Assembly (NCBI GenBank): GCA_902494345.1
Contig: CABUSV010000011.1
Span: 16,738 to 80,737 of the forward strand
Direction of reading: 5' to 3'
Source: an uncultured Collinsella sp.
Lineage (GTDB): Bacteria > Actinomycetota > Coriobacteriia > Coriobacteriales > Coriobacteriaceae
DNA length: 64,000 bases
The translations under genes were made by a program, and so were the position numbers. The notes beneath the pieces were generated by a model. That model saw only the letters and a list, made by a program, of their open reading frames with translations. It made no database searches and was not told the DNA's origin. Positions 47,575-55,829 of the stretch are shown one piece after another; within the stretch, counting starts at the first letter, position 1, and the number at the start of each line of letters is the position of its first letter.

Positions 47575-49428
47575 ATGCCGCTTTTCTCGCAACATACCGC
47601 CCGGTTCTCGCCGGACGTTCCTCTGGAGGGCACCAGCTCTCGCGAGCTGCTTAAGCGGTACCAGCCGCTCGAGACACTTGCGACCGGCGGTTTTGGCTCC
47701 ATCGAGATCTGCCGCGACACGCATCTGCGCCGCCGCGTCGCCATTAAGCGCATCCCCCTTATCAACGGTGCCGGCATGCCCGCCAGCGACATCATGGATG
47801 TCCTGCGCGAGGCGCACACTGCCGCTATGCTTCAACATCCCAACATCGTGCAGGTCATCGACTTTACGCACGACACAGCCTATGCCTACCTGGTTATGGA
47901 ATATGTCGATGGCATGTCACTGGCCGAGTTTCTGCATCGCGTGGACGGCCATTCGCTCACCTTTGACGAGGCCGCGGCAATTGCCGACGCGCTGGGGCAG
48001 GCACTCACTTTCGCCCATAGCAACGGCGTGCTCCACCTGGACATTAAGCCCGCCAACGTGCTCATCGACCACTCGGGCAACGTTAAGCTCACCGACTTTG
48101 GCATGGCGCGGCTGTCGTCTGCCGGCGGCTTTGGCGGCTCGCGCGGCGGCACCATCGGCTACATGCCGCCCGAACAGCTCGATATCGAGACCGGCACAGT
48201 CGACGAGCGCGCCGATGTCTTTGCCCTCGCCTGTGTGATTTACGAGGGCCTGTGCGGCAGCGCTCCCTTTATGGCCGCCACGCCCGGCGACTCGCTCGGC
48301 CGCATCATCGGCGGTGCCACCTACCCCAGCGAGCTCATCCCGCACTTTCCCCCGGGAGCCGAAGCTGCGCTCATGAGCGCCCTCTCCCCCATGCCGCAAG
48401 ACCGCCCCGGCAGCATCGAGGCCTTTTGCGACCAGCTGCTCGCCGGCTTGGGCAGCGTGCGCGAGGGCCGTCGCAGCCTGGAGCAGATGGTGGGCGAGCT
48501 GTCGGATGACGAGCACGCGGCAGACGATATCGAATCGTTGCCCTATGAGGACGACACCATCGAGGTCGACCCCGCGCTTGGTTGGGCCGGCACGCGCTGG
48601 AGCCACGCGCGCGATTACACCATGCGCGCCATCTCGGCGCTAACGTGTGGTGCCTTTAGCTTTTTGATCATGCAGACGGCTGGCGTCGCGGCGCTTCCCG
48701 GACTTATTGCCGCGGCCATCGCGATTGGGGCGGCCGCCGGCCTGGCCCCGCAGATTGGCTCGGCTATCTCGGCCGTGGGCTTTTTGGTACTTATGGCCAA
48801 CGCCACCATGCAGGCACAGGGCATCCTGTCGATGCTGCCCGTCGCGGTGATCTTTGCCGCCGCCATGTCCGGTTGGTGGATCGCCTGGGGTCGTACCGAG
48901 GCTGCCGCGAGCGCCGCGCTCACCTGTGCACTCGCGCTTGGCTGTCTGACCGGCAATACCTTCCTGGCAGCTGGGGTCGCCGCCGGCGTCGCGTCATTTT
49001 GGCTCGGCCCGGCAAGCGCCGCCGCGGCAACGGGCATTGGCGCGCTTTTTGCCCGTCTGGCCACGGTCGCGCTTTCAGCCGGAGGCGTGCTGGGGCTCGG
49101 TAACGTTGCCGCAGCGCTGGGAGACCCGCTCCTTTGGGCTGCCTTTGTGCTGGTCGCGGCAACTGCCGCAGCGTCATCTGCACTGCTCAATGCCCATGCC
49201 AAGCGTGCCGATCAGGGCTCAAACCTTGCCGCAATCGCCGCCATCGCTGTCACCGGCATAGGCTGCGCAGCGGCGTCCTGTCTTGCACACCATATGGAAA
49301 TTGCCGGCCTTGCAGCCGCGGTCGTCGCCAAGGCGGCGGTTGCGGGAACCCTATCCTCTATAATCGTTGGGATATGCCTATATTTGCTCGGATACCAAAG
49401 AACCTATACGGAGAGTGATCTTTCGTGA
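47575..49428 (+). CDS. Ser/Thr protein kinase with polytopic membrane C-terminus
   Basis: 617 aa. The kinase domain (about 24-290) has 'LATGGFGSIEICRD', Lys in 'VAIKRIPL', catalytic 'VLHLDIKPANVLI' and 'LTDFGMARL'. The Arg of HRD is Leu, so it is a non-RD kinase, probably not activated by loop phosphorylation. About seven or more Ala/Gly-rich membrane segments follow (350-610); there is no PASTA. Start choice: GAGGG precedes the ATG at 47575; a TTG two codons earlier is less likely. It is the first gene of the envelope-signalling operon, in the slot of pknA in related operons. Confidence 0.88.
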   Translation: MPLFSQHTARFSPDVPLEGTSSRELLKRYQPLETLATGGFGSIEICRDTHLRRRVAIKRIPLINGAGMPASDIMDVLREAHTAAMLQHPNIVQVIDFTHDTAYAYLVMEYVDGMSLAEFLHRVDGHSLTFDEAAAIADALGQALTFAHSNGVLHLDIKPANVLIDHSGNVKLTDFGMARLSSAGGFGGSRGGTIGYMPPEQLDIETGTVDERADVFALACVIYEGLCGSAPFMAATPGDSLGRIIGGATYPSELIPHFPPGAEAALMSALSPMPQDRPGSIEAFCDQLLAGLGSVREGRRSLEQMVGELSDDEHAADDIESLPYEDDTIEVDPALGWAGTRWSHARDYTMRAISALTCGAFSFLIMQTAGVAALPGLIAAAIAIGAAAGLAPQIGSAISAVGFLVLMANATMQAQGILSMLPVAVIFAAAMSGWWIAWGRTEAAASAALTCALALGCLTGNTFLAAGVAAGVASFWLGPASAAAATGIGALFARLATVALSAGGVLGLGNVAAALGDPLLWAAFVLVAATAAASSALLNAHAKRADQGSNLAAIAAIAVTGIGCAAASCLAHHMEIAGLAAAVVAKAAVAGTLSSIIVGICLYLLGYQRTYTESDLS

Positions 49429-50438
49429 ACTTCCTGAACATCTTCGAGGACCACGTGGCCGGCATCTTCGGTGCCACCCGTGCCCCGTTCTCCTTTAAGA
49501 AGCTTGCCAAGCAGGCCGCTCGCGACATGGAGGATCAGACTCTGGTGATCAACGGCGTCAACACGGCGCCGGCACTCTATACCATCCTTATCGCCGCCGA
49601 CGACGATCCCATGCTCGCCCCGTTCTACCCCGAGCTTTCGCGCGAGGTCCGCGAGTTTGTGAAGGCGCAGGCCGAAAAGCGCCGCTATGTCTTTGTCGGC
49701 GAGCCCCTCGTGCGCTTCATGATCGATCCGCAACTGCGCGCCGGCAAGTTCTCGGTCTTTGCCGAGAACGTCGATGCCCCCACGCTCGGCCGCCTGTACG
49801 AAGAAGAGCGCGCCTATCAAAACGGCCTGGGCCAGAACAACTCCGCGGCAAGCCGTGCCGCCAGCGCCCCGCGCGCCGGCCAGCAGCAGTTTGCTGCCCC
49901 GCAGCAGCAGCGCCCCGCCGCCATGCCCCAGCAGCAGCCGACGCCTCGCGCCGCCGCTCCCGACCCGCTTGCCGTGGCAGACCCCTTCGCGCCTAGCGTC
50001 CCCGACCCCGCCGCCGCACCCATCCCGGTGCCGCAGACCGTCTCGCGCGACGCGCTTGCCGGCATGGGTGGAGCCGCCGCGACCGGTGCCGCCGTGGGCC
50101 TAGGCGCCGCAGCCGGCATCGCCTCCAACATGGCGAGCACTCGCGCCCCGCAGCGCCCGCTCGCCCAGCTCGTCGATGTCGTGAGCGGCGAGAGCCATAG
50201 CATCACCTCCGCACAGGTGACCATCGGTCGCGAGCGCTCAGTTTCCGACATTGCCCTGCGCGACCCCAACGTGTCGCGCCGCCACGCCCAGCTCACCTTT
50301 ACGGGCTCGGATTGGTCGATCGAGGACCTCAATTCCACCAACGGCACGCTCGTCAACAACCGCCGCATTACGCGCTGCCCGCTGCGCAACGGCGATTTGC
50401 TGACGTTTGGCCTGAGCACCTTTGAATTTAGGGGATAG
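49425..50438 (+). CDS. fhaA: FhaA-like protein (DUF3662 plus FHA)
   Basis: 337 aa from a GTG start overlapping the kinase stop by 4 nt. The N-terminal DUF3662 domain (about 1-125) is the module found in actinobacterial FhaA. A Gln/Pro/Ala-rich linker (130-240) leads to a C-terminal FHA with 'TIGRERSVSDIAL', 'SRRHAQLTF' and 'DLNSTNGTLV'. It binds phosphothreonine on kinase or wall-synthesis partners. In mycobacteria FhaA binds phosphorylated PknB targets such as MviN; here this is inferred. Confidence 0.9.
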   Translation: MNFLNIFEDHVAGIFGATRAPFSFKKLAKQAARDMEDQTLVINGVNTAPALYTILIAADDDPMLAPFYPELSREVREFVKAQAEKRRYVFVGEPLVRFMIDPQLRAGKFSVFAENVDAPTLGRLYEEERAYQNGLGQNNSAASRAASAPRAGQQQFAAPQQQRPAAMPQQQPTPRAAAPDPLAVADPFAPSVPDPAAAPIPVPQTVSRDALAGMGGAAATGAAVGLGAAAGIASNMASTRAPQRPLAQLVDVVSGESHSITSAQVTIGRERSVSDIALRDPNVSRRHAQLTFTGSDWSIEDLNSTNGTLVNNRRITRCPLRNGDLLTFGLSTFEFRG

Positions 50439-50444
50439 TCTCTT

Positions 50445-50861
50445 ATGAACATCGATATCGTCCTTTTTGCAGGCCGCATCGTCCTGGTCGCCCTGCTCTA
50501 TATCTTCCTGTTCGCCGTCATGAAGACCGGCGTGGGACTTGTGCGCGGACAGCGCCGCGACTCGGCCATTTGGACGATCGATGTGGACAAGGGTCCGCGC
50601 GGCATCCGCGGCATCCACGTAGACATGCTCGGCCCCGTCATCGTCGGCCGCTCGCCGTCTTCGGACATCTGCATCAACGAGCCGTTTGTCTCGGCCTCGC
50701 ATGCGCGCTTTTCGCTGCAGGGCCCGGCGCTCATCATCGAGGACCTCAACTCGCTTAACGGCACGCTCGTCAACGGCCGCCAGCTCGTGGAGCCCGCGAC
50801 GCTGCGTGAGGGCGACGAAGTCCAGATTGGCGACGTGGTCATGAAGGTGAACCGTCGATGA
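50445..50861 (+). CDS. fhaB: FhaB-like membrane-anchored FHA protein
   Basis: 138 aa. A membrane anchor (about 5-27) is followed by an FHA domain with 'VIVGRSPSSDICI', 'SASHARFSL' and 'DLNSLNGTLV'. The size and order match FhaB/FipA of actinobacteria, which links kinases to division proteins. It lies 6 nt after fhaA and overlaps the phosphatase start by 4 nt. Confidence 0.92.
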   Translation: MNIDIVLFAGRIVLVALLYIFLFAVMKTGVGLVRGQRRDSAIWTIDVDKGPRGIRGIHVDMLGPVIVGRSPSSDICINEPFVSASHARFSLQGPALIIEDLNSLNGTLVNGRQLVEPATLREGDEVQIGDVVMKVNRR

Positions 50862-52810
50862 TCGACGAGGAGAACAAGTCCGCAACCATGACCGAGGCAC
50901 CGGCTGCCGCCGTAGCTGCACCGGCCCACGCCGCTCCGGCGGACTCCACACCCGTGGAGCCCGAGGACACCGTGTTCTCCCTGCCTCTTTCGCATGTAAC
51001 GCATGATATTTCGGATCTCGCCGATAACGAGGGCGAAGAGGATGCCGCAGCAGCGCCCATCGGCGCACATGCTGCGGAACAGCCCACAGCGCCCGAAGCA
51101 ACCCCGACGCCGGCTCACTTTGCAGAGCCCGTCGCCGCGGCAATCAACGAGAGCGCTGCGGTGTTTGCGGCACCCGAGCCCGCCGCGCCGGCGTTTCCCA
51201 TAGCCCCGGCATCCGAGGTTGCGCCCGCGTCTACGCCGGCGCCCGAGGCGGGGACATCCCCCGAGGCGGGGACATCCCCCGAGGACGGCCCTGCACCCAA
51301 GACCCCGCAGCCTGCGCCCGCAAGCGAGTCCGATGCCGTGGCCGAGCCCGCCGCCCAGTCGCAAAGCACGCCCGCGCCGTCGCACTTTGCGACGCCCGAG
51401 CCTATAGACGTCAGCCCGCAAGACGACGAGTCGACCGCCCGCGTGTCCGAGGAGCCCGACTCCCCGGACACCGACAATTCCGAATCAAACGCCGAGACCG
51501 ACACCGTCTCTCCCGGTGACACCGCCGAGATCGACGTTGCTGCCGTTGAGGCCAAGCTCAAAGACCCCGGCTCGACCATGAGCTTTGAGCCCCTGACCGA
51601 GGAGCGCATCGAGACCGACTCGACCTATGATGCCGGTACCACCACGCAACTCATGTGGGGCGCCCGCTCCGACGTTGGCTGCGTGCGCCCGCACAATGAG
51701 GATTCCTACCTGGTGCAGTCGCCGCTCTTTTGCGTATGCGACGGCATGGGCGGTCACGCCGCCGGCGAGGTAGCCTCTTCCATCGCCGTCGAGACTATTG
51801 CCAAGACGGCCCCGCAGTCCGCCGACGCAGCGCGTCTGGCCGCAGCCGTCGAGGCAGCCAACGCCGCCGTAATCGAGGCGGCCCTGAACGGCCTGGGCAA
51901 GCCCGGCATGGGCTGCACAGCCACCTGCGCCTATATCGAAAACGACACGCTCGCCATCGCCCACGTGGGCGACTCTCGCGCCTACCTGCTCCACGAGGGC
52001 ACGCTCATCCGCGTGACCCGCGACCACTCCTACGTGGAGGAGCTCGTGGACGCCGGCGAGATCACAGCAGACGAGGCTCGCGTCCACCCCAACCGTTCGG
52101 TCATCACCCGCGCGCTGGGCTCGGACCCCGCTATGTATGCCGACCACTTCACTCTGCATATCGAGGAAGGCGACCGCCTGATCCTGTGCTCTGACGGCCT
52201 TTCGAGCATGATTCCCGATAGCGATATCGAGAACATCGCCACGCAATCCTCAACCGCGCAAATCTGCGTCGACAACCTAGTGGACGCGGCGCTTGCCGCC
52301 GGCGGCCACGACAACGTGACCGTAGTAGTCGTTGACCTGGTTGACGATGGCGTCATGCGCGAGGCGCAACGCGTGCGTCGCCGCAACGTTACTATCGCCG
52401 CCATCCTGGCCCTCGTCTTTGTGCTGGCAGCTGGCATCTGGGCCTACACGGGTGTCACCGGCTCGTACTACCTGGGTACCTACCAGGGCAATGTCGCCGT
52501 CTGGCGCGGCCTGCCCGGCAAGCCACTCGGACTCAAGCTCCACTGGCTCGAAAGCGAAACCAGCATCAAGCTGTCCGACCTGCCTGAAGACACGCAAAAC
52601 CGCCTCAAGGCGGGCATTCCGCAAACAAGTGTCGACGATGCGCAGGACACGATATCCAAGTACCGCCACCAGATCGACGAGGAGCAGACCCGCCAGGTGA
52701 TCGACGCGCAAACGATTCGCGACAACACCAATCAGGGATCGACCTCCGAATCAGATTCCGAGAAAACCGCCGAACAGTCCGCCGAGGCCGAAGCCTCCGA
52801 TAAGAATTAG
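50858..52810 (+). CDS. pstP: PP2C-family Ser/Thr phosphatase with long acidic N-terminus
   Basis: 650 aa, over 100 residues longer than typical PstP. Residues 1-260 are Ala/Pro/Glu-rich and disordered, including a short tandem 'EAGTSPEAGTSPED'. The PP2C domain (about 264-500) has 'SDVGCVRPHNEDSYL', 'VCDGMGGHAAGE', 'AHVGDSRAYL' and 'CSDGLSSMI'. One membrane segment (about 508-528) and a ~110-residue extracellular tail follow. It reverses the phosphorylation made by the operon's kinases. The placement of the extension on the cytoplasmic side, before the catalytic domain, is unusual. Confidence 0.92.
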   Translation: MIDEENKSATMTEAPAAAVAAPAHAAPADSTPVEPEDTVFSLPLSHVTHDISDLADNEGEEDAAAAPIGAHAAEQPTAPEATPTPAHFAEPVAAAINESAAVFAAPEPAAPAFPIAPASEVAPASTPAPEAGTSPEAGTSPEDGPAPKTPQPAPASESDAVAEPAAQSQSTPAPSHFATPEPIDVSPQDDESTARVSEEPDSPDTDNSESNAETDTVSPGDTAEIDVAAVEAKLKDPGSTMSFEPLTEERIETDSTYDAGTTTQLMWGARSDVGCVRPHNEDSYLVQSPLFCVCDGMGGHAAGEVASSIAVETIAKTAPQSADAARLAAAVEAANAAVIEAALNGLGKPGMGCTATCAYIENDTLAIAHVGDSRAYLLHEGTLIRVTRDHSYVEELVDAGEITADEARVHPNRSVITRALGSDPAMYADHFTLHIEEGDRLILCSDGLSSMIPDSDIENIATQSSTAQICVDNLVDAALAAGGHDNVTVVVVDLVDDGVMREAQRVRRRNVTIAAILALVFVLAAGIWAYTGVTGSYYLGTYQGNVAVWRGLPGKPLGLKLHWLESETSIKLSDLPEDTQNRLKAGIPQTSVDDAQDTISKYRHQIDEEQTRQVIDAQTIRDNTNQGSTSESDSEKTAEQSAEAEASDKN

Positions 52811-52826
52811 AAAGGGAGTGCCGCTT

Positions 52827-55697
52827 ATGAGTCGCCGCAACACCGAGCTGCTCTTGCTCATCGCCTCGGCGTTCCCCGTCATCCTGCTGTATGCGATGTA
52901 CGTGCTCACCGCGGGCGCCGCCATCTCCTTTGAGACGCTCGCCGTGCCGATCGGCCTCTTTGCCGCCTTTGCCGCGGCCCACATTGCCGTGCGCATCTTG
53001 GCGCCCGGTGCCGACCCCGCCATCCTGCCCATTGTCTTTGTGCTTTCGGGCATCGGTATCACGTTCGTGACGCGTCTCGCACCCGCTCTCGCGATCTCAC
53101 AGCTCATCATCCTGTTTGTCTCGGTGGCGCTCATGGTGGGAACGCTCGCACTGGTCAAAAACCTCGACGTGGTCATGCGCTACAAGTACACCTTTGGCAT
53201 TATCGGCATCATCCTGCTGATGCTGCCCATCTTTATCGGCACCACGATCTCGGGCTCCAAGCTCTGGATTCGCATCGCGGGCTTTACCATCCAGCCCGGC
53301 GAGTTCGCCAAGGTCTTTATCGTCCTGTTCCTGGCCGGGTACCTGGCCGAGAACCGCGAGCTGCTCTCCATCTCCAACCGCAAGATCCTGGGCTTTAAGA
53401 TCCCTCGCCTGCGACTGCTGCTGCCGCTGTTTGCCGTGTGGGGTGTGTGCCTGCTCGTCGTCGTCTTCGAACGCGATCTGGGTTCGGCCGTGCTGTTCTA
53501 CACCATCTTCTTGCTGATGCTCTACGTTGCCACGGGGCGCTTTTCGTATGTCGTTATCGGCCTTGCGCTGCTGGCCGTTGGAGCCGTGGGCGCCTACAAG
53601 TTCCTGTCTCACGTTCAGGTGCGTTTCCAGGTTTGGCTCGATCCGTTTAAGGACGCCCAGGGCCAGGGCTACCAGATCGTCCAGTCGCTCTTCTCGCTTG
53701 CCGATGGCGGTCTGGTCGGTGTTGGCATCGGCAACGGCATGGCCAACAACATCCCTGTCGTCGAGTCCGACTTTATCTTCTCGGCTATCGGCGAGGAGAT
53801 GGGCCTTTTGGGCGGCGGCGCCGTGCTCATCCTGTTTATGCTCTTTGCCGTTCGCGGCCTGACCACGGCTGCCCGCGCAAAGTCCGACCTCGCCGCCTTT
53901 AGTGCCACGGGCCTTACGGCAGCCATCAGCTTCCAGGCCTTTTTGATCGTGGGCGGCGTCACCCGCCTGATCCCGCTGACCGGCGTCACTCTGCCCTTTA
54001 TGAGCCAGGGCGGCTCCTCGCTGCTGGCGAGCTTTATCATCGTCGCGCTCCTGCTGCGCGCCGGTGACGAGGCGACCGGACGCGAGGCCGAGCTTACCGG
54101 CACCGGCACCATGGCCGCCATCACCGATGATCAGGTCGCATCTGCCGCCGCCCCGACGGGCACGCGCTTTGCCACCTCGTCTTCCTACGGCAGCGGCAGC
54201 CATTCCGTCGGCTCGCGCATGCGACGTCGCCTGCTCGACACGCCTGAATCCGGTGTGCTCGGCCGCGTTGCGCTCGCCAACCGTCTAACCCGCGCGGTGC
54301 TCGCCTTTACGGCGCTGTTCGCCATCCTTATCGGGAACCTCACCTATGTCCAGGTCATTAAGGCCAAGGACTATCAGGACATGCCGACCAACAACCACAC
54401 CATCGCCCGCTCCAAGTACATCCAGCGCGGCTCCATCATCACGTCCGACGGCGTGACGCTGGCCGAGTCGCTGCAGCAGGAGGACGGCACCTACGTACGC
54501 TCCTACCCCAACGGTAACCTGGCAGCGCACGTGGTTGGCTACGTGAGCCAGCAGTATGGCACCACCGCCATCGAGAGCGTCATGAACGACACACTCACCG
54601 GCTCTAAGGATTACTCCAGCTGGAACAACGCCATCGCGTCGCTCGCGGGCCAGACCCAGCCGGGCAACACCGCCAAGCTCACCATCGACTCGCGCATCCA
54701 GACGGCGGCCGAGCAGGCGCTCAAGGGCTTTAAGGGCGCTGTAGTGGTCATCGACCCGCGTACCGGCGCGGTGCTCGCATGTGCCAGCTCGCCCACCTAC
54801 GACAACACCAACATCGATGCCCTGCTGCAGACGGGCGGCGGCGAGGACGGCTCCATGTACAATCGCGCCATGGACGCGCTGTACACGCCGGGCTCCACGT
54901 TTAAGGTCGTTACGCTTACCGCGGCACTCGAGACCGGCACCGCCAGCCTGACCAGCACCTACCAGGCGCCCGGCTCCATGGACATCGGCAACGCACCGGT
55001 CACCAACTATGCCAACGAGAGCTACGGCACCATCAGCCTGCAGCAGGCCTTTGCCGTGTCCTCCAACGTCGTCTTTGGCCAGGTGGCAAACGAAGTTGGC
55101 GCAAACACGCTCGTGCAGTTTGCCAACGCCTTTGGCTACGGCCAAAAGCTCGGCCAGGACCTGACCTCCGCGGCCTCCATCATGGCCGACCCGTCGCTCA
55201 TGACCGAGTGGGAGACCGCCTGGGCCGGTGCCGGCCAGCCTGTCGGCATGGACCACACGCCCGGCCCGCAGACCACCGTCATGCAAAACGCCGTGATTGC
55301 CGCCGCCATCGCTAACAGTGGTGTGGTCATGGACCCGTACTTTGTAGCCCAGGTACTCGCCCCGGACGGAACCGTGGTCAAGACCACGCAGTCCCGCTCG
55401 CTTGGTCAGGCCGTCAGCTCCGCCACGGCCGACCAGGTCAAGCAGGCCATGCTTGCCGTCGTCCAGTCCGGCACCGGCACCGATGCCCAAATCCCCGGCG
55501 TCAAGGTCGCCGGCAAGACCGGCTCGGCCGAGACCGGCGGCACCAACGTCAACTCGATGTTCGTTGGCTTTGCACCTTACGATTCACCCACGGTCGCCAT
55601 CTCGGTGGCCTTGGAGGATTTCGACAAGCATGACGTCGAGGCCGCCAAGATTGCCGGTATCGTCCTGACCGCGGCGCTTGCCGCACAGGGAGCGTGA
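52827..55697 (+). CDS. RodA/FtsW-type glycosyltransferase fused to a class B PBP
   Basis: 956 aa. It joins two proteins normally encoded side by side. Residues 1-410 are a SEDS polymerase with about 10 membrane segments, including 'FERDLGSAVLFY' (probable catalytic Asp, about 217) and 'VESDFIFSAIGEE'. Residues 410-480 are a linker, then another membrane segment (about 491-507). The class B transpeptidase has 'RSKYIQRGSIITSDGV', 'PGSTFK' (Ser about 690), 'SSN' (about 746) and 'KTGSAE' (about 897). The start is the ATG at 52827, after AAGGGAG. It synthesises and cross-links peptidoglycan. The frame is continuous, with no stop between the halves. Confidence 0.95.
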   Translation: MSRRNTELLLLIASAFPVILLYAMYVLTAGAAISFETLAVPIGLFAAFAAAHIAVRILAPGADPAILPIVFVLSGIGITFVTRLAPALAISQLIILFVSVALMVGTLALVKNLDVVMRYKYTFGIIGIILLMLPIFIGTTISGSKLWIRIAGFTIQPGEFAKVFIVLFLAGYLAENRELLSISNRKILGFKIPRLRLLLPLFAVWGVCLLVVVFERDLGSAVLFYTIFLLMLYVATGRFSYVVIGLALLAVGAVGAYKFLSHVQVRFQVWLDPFKDAQGQGYQIVQSLFSLADGGLVGVGIGNGMANNIPVVESDFIFSAIGEEMGLLGGGAVLILFMLFAVRGLTTAARAKSDLAAFSATGLTAAISFQAFLIVGGVTRLIPLTGVTLPFMSQGGSSLLASFIIVALLLRAGDEATGREAELTGTGTMAAITDDQVASAAAPTGTRFATSSSYGSGSHSVGSRMRRRLLDTPESGVLGRVALANRLTRAVLAFTALFAILIGNLTYVQVIKAKDYQDMPTNNHTIARSKYIQRGSIITSDGVTLAESLQQEDGTYVRSYPNGNLAAHVVGYVSQQYGTTAIESVMNDTLTGSKDYSSWNNAIASLAGQTQPGNTAKLTIDSRIQTAAEQALKGFKGAVVVIDPRTGAVLACASSPTYDNTNIDALLQTGGGEDGSMYNRAMDALYTPGSTFKVVTLTAALETGTASLTSTYQAPGSMDIGNAPVTNYANESYGTISLQQAFAVSSNVVFGQVANEVGANTLVQFANAFGYGQKLGQDLTSAASIMADPSLMTEWETAWAGAGQPVGMDHTPGPQTTVMQNAVIAAAIANSGVVMDPYFVAQVLAPDGTVVKTTQSRSLGQAVSSATADQVKQAMLAVVQSGTGTDAQIPGVKVAGKTGSAETGGTNVNSMFVGFAPYDSPTVAISVALEDFDKHDVEAAKIAGIVLTAALAAQGA

Positions 55698-55829
55698 TGC
55701 CCATGATCGAATCGGACACCCGAGGCGCGCCGCGACCGAAGAGTTAGCGGCAACACGCCACACGGCCCCAGCGGCCACATCGTAGGTACTACACACATCG
55801 TTGAGCGAATAGTTATGTTAGGAGCAGGA

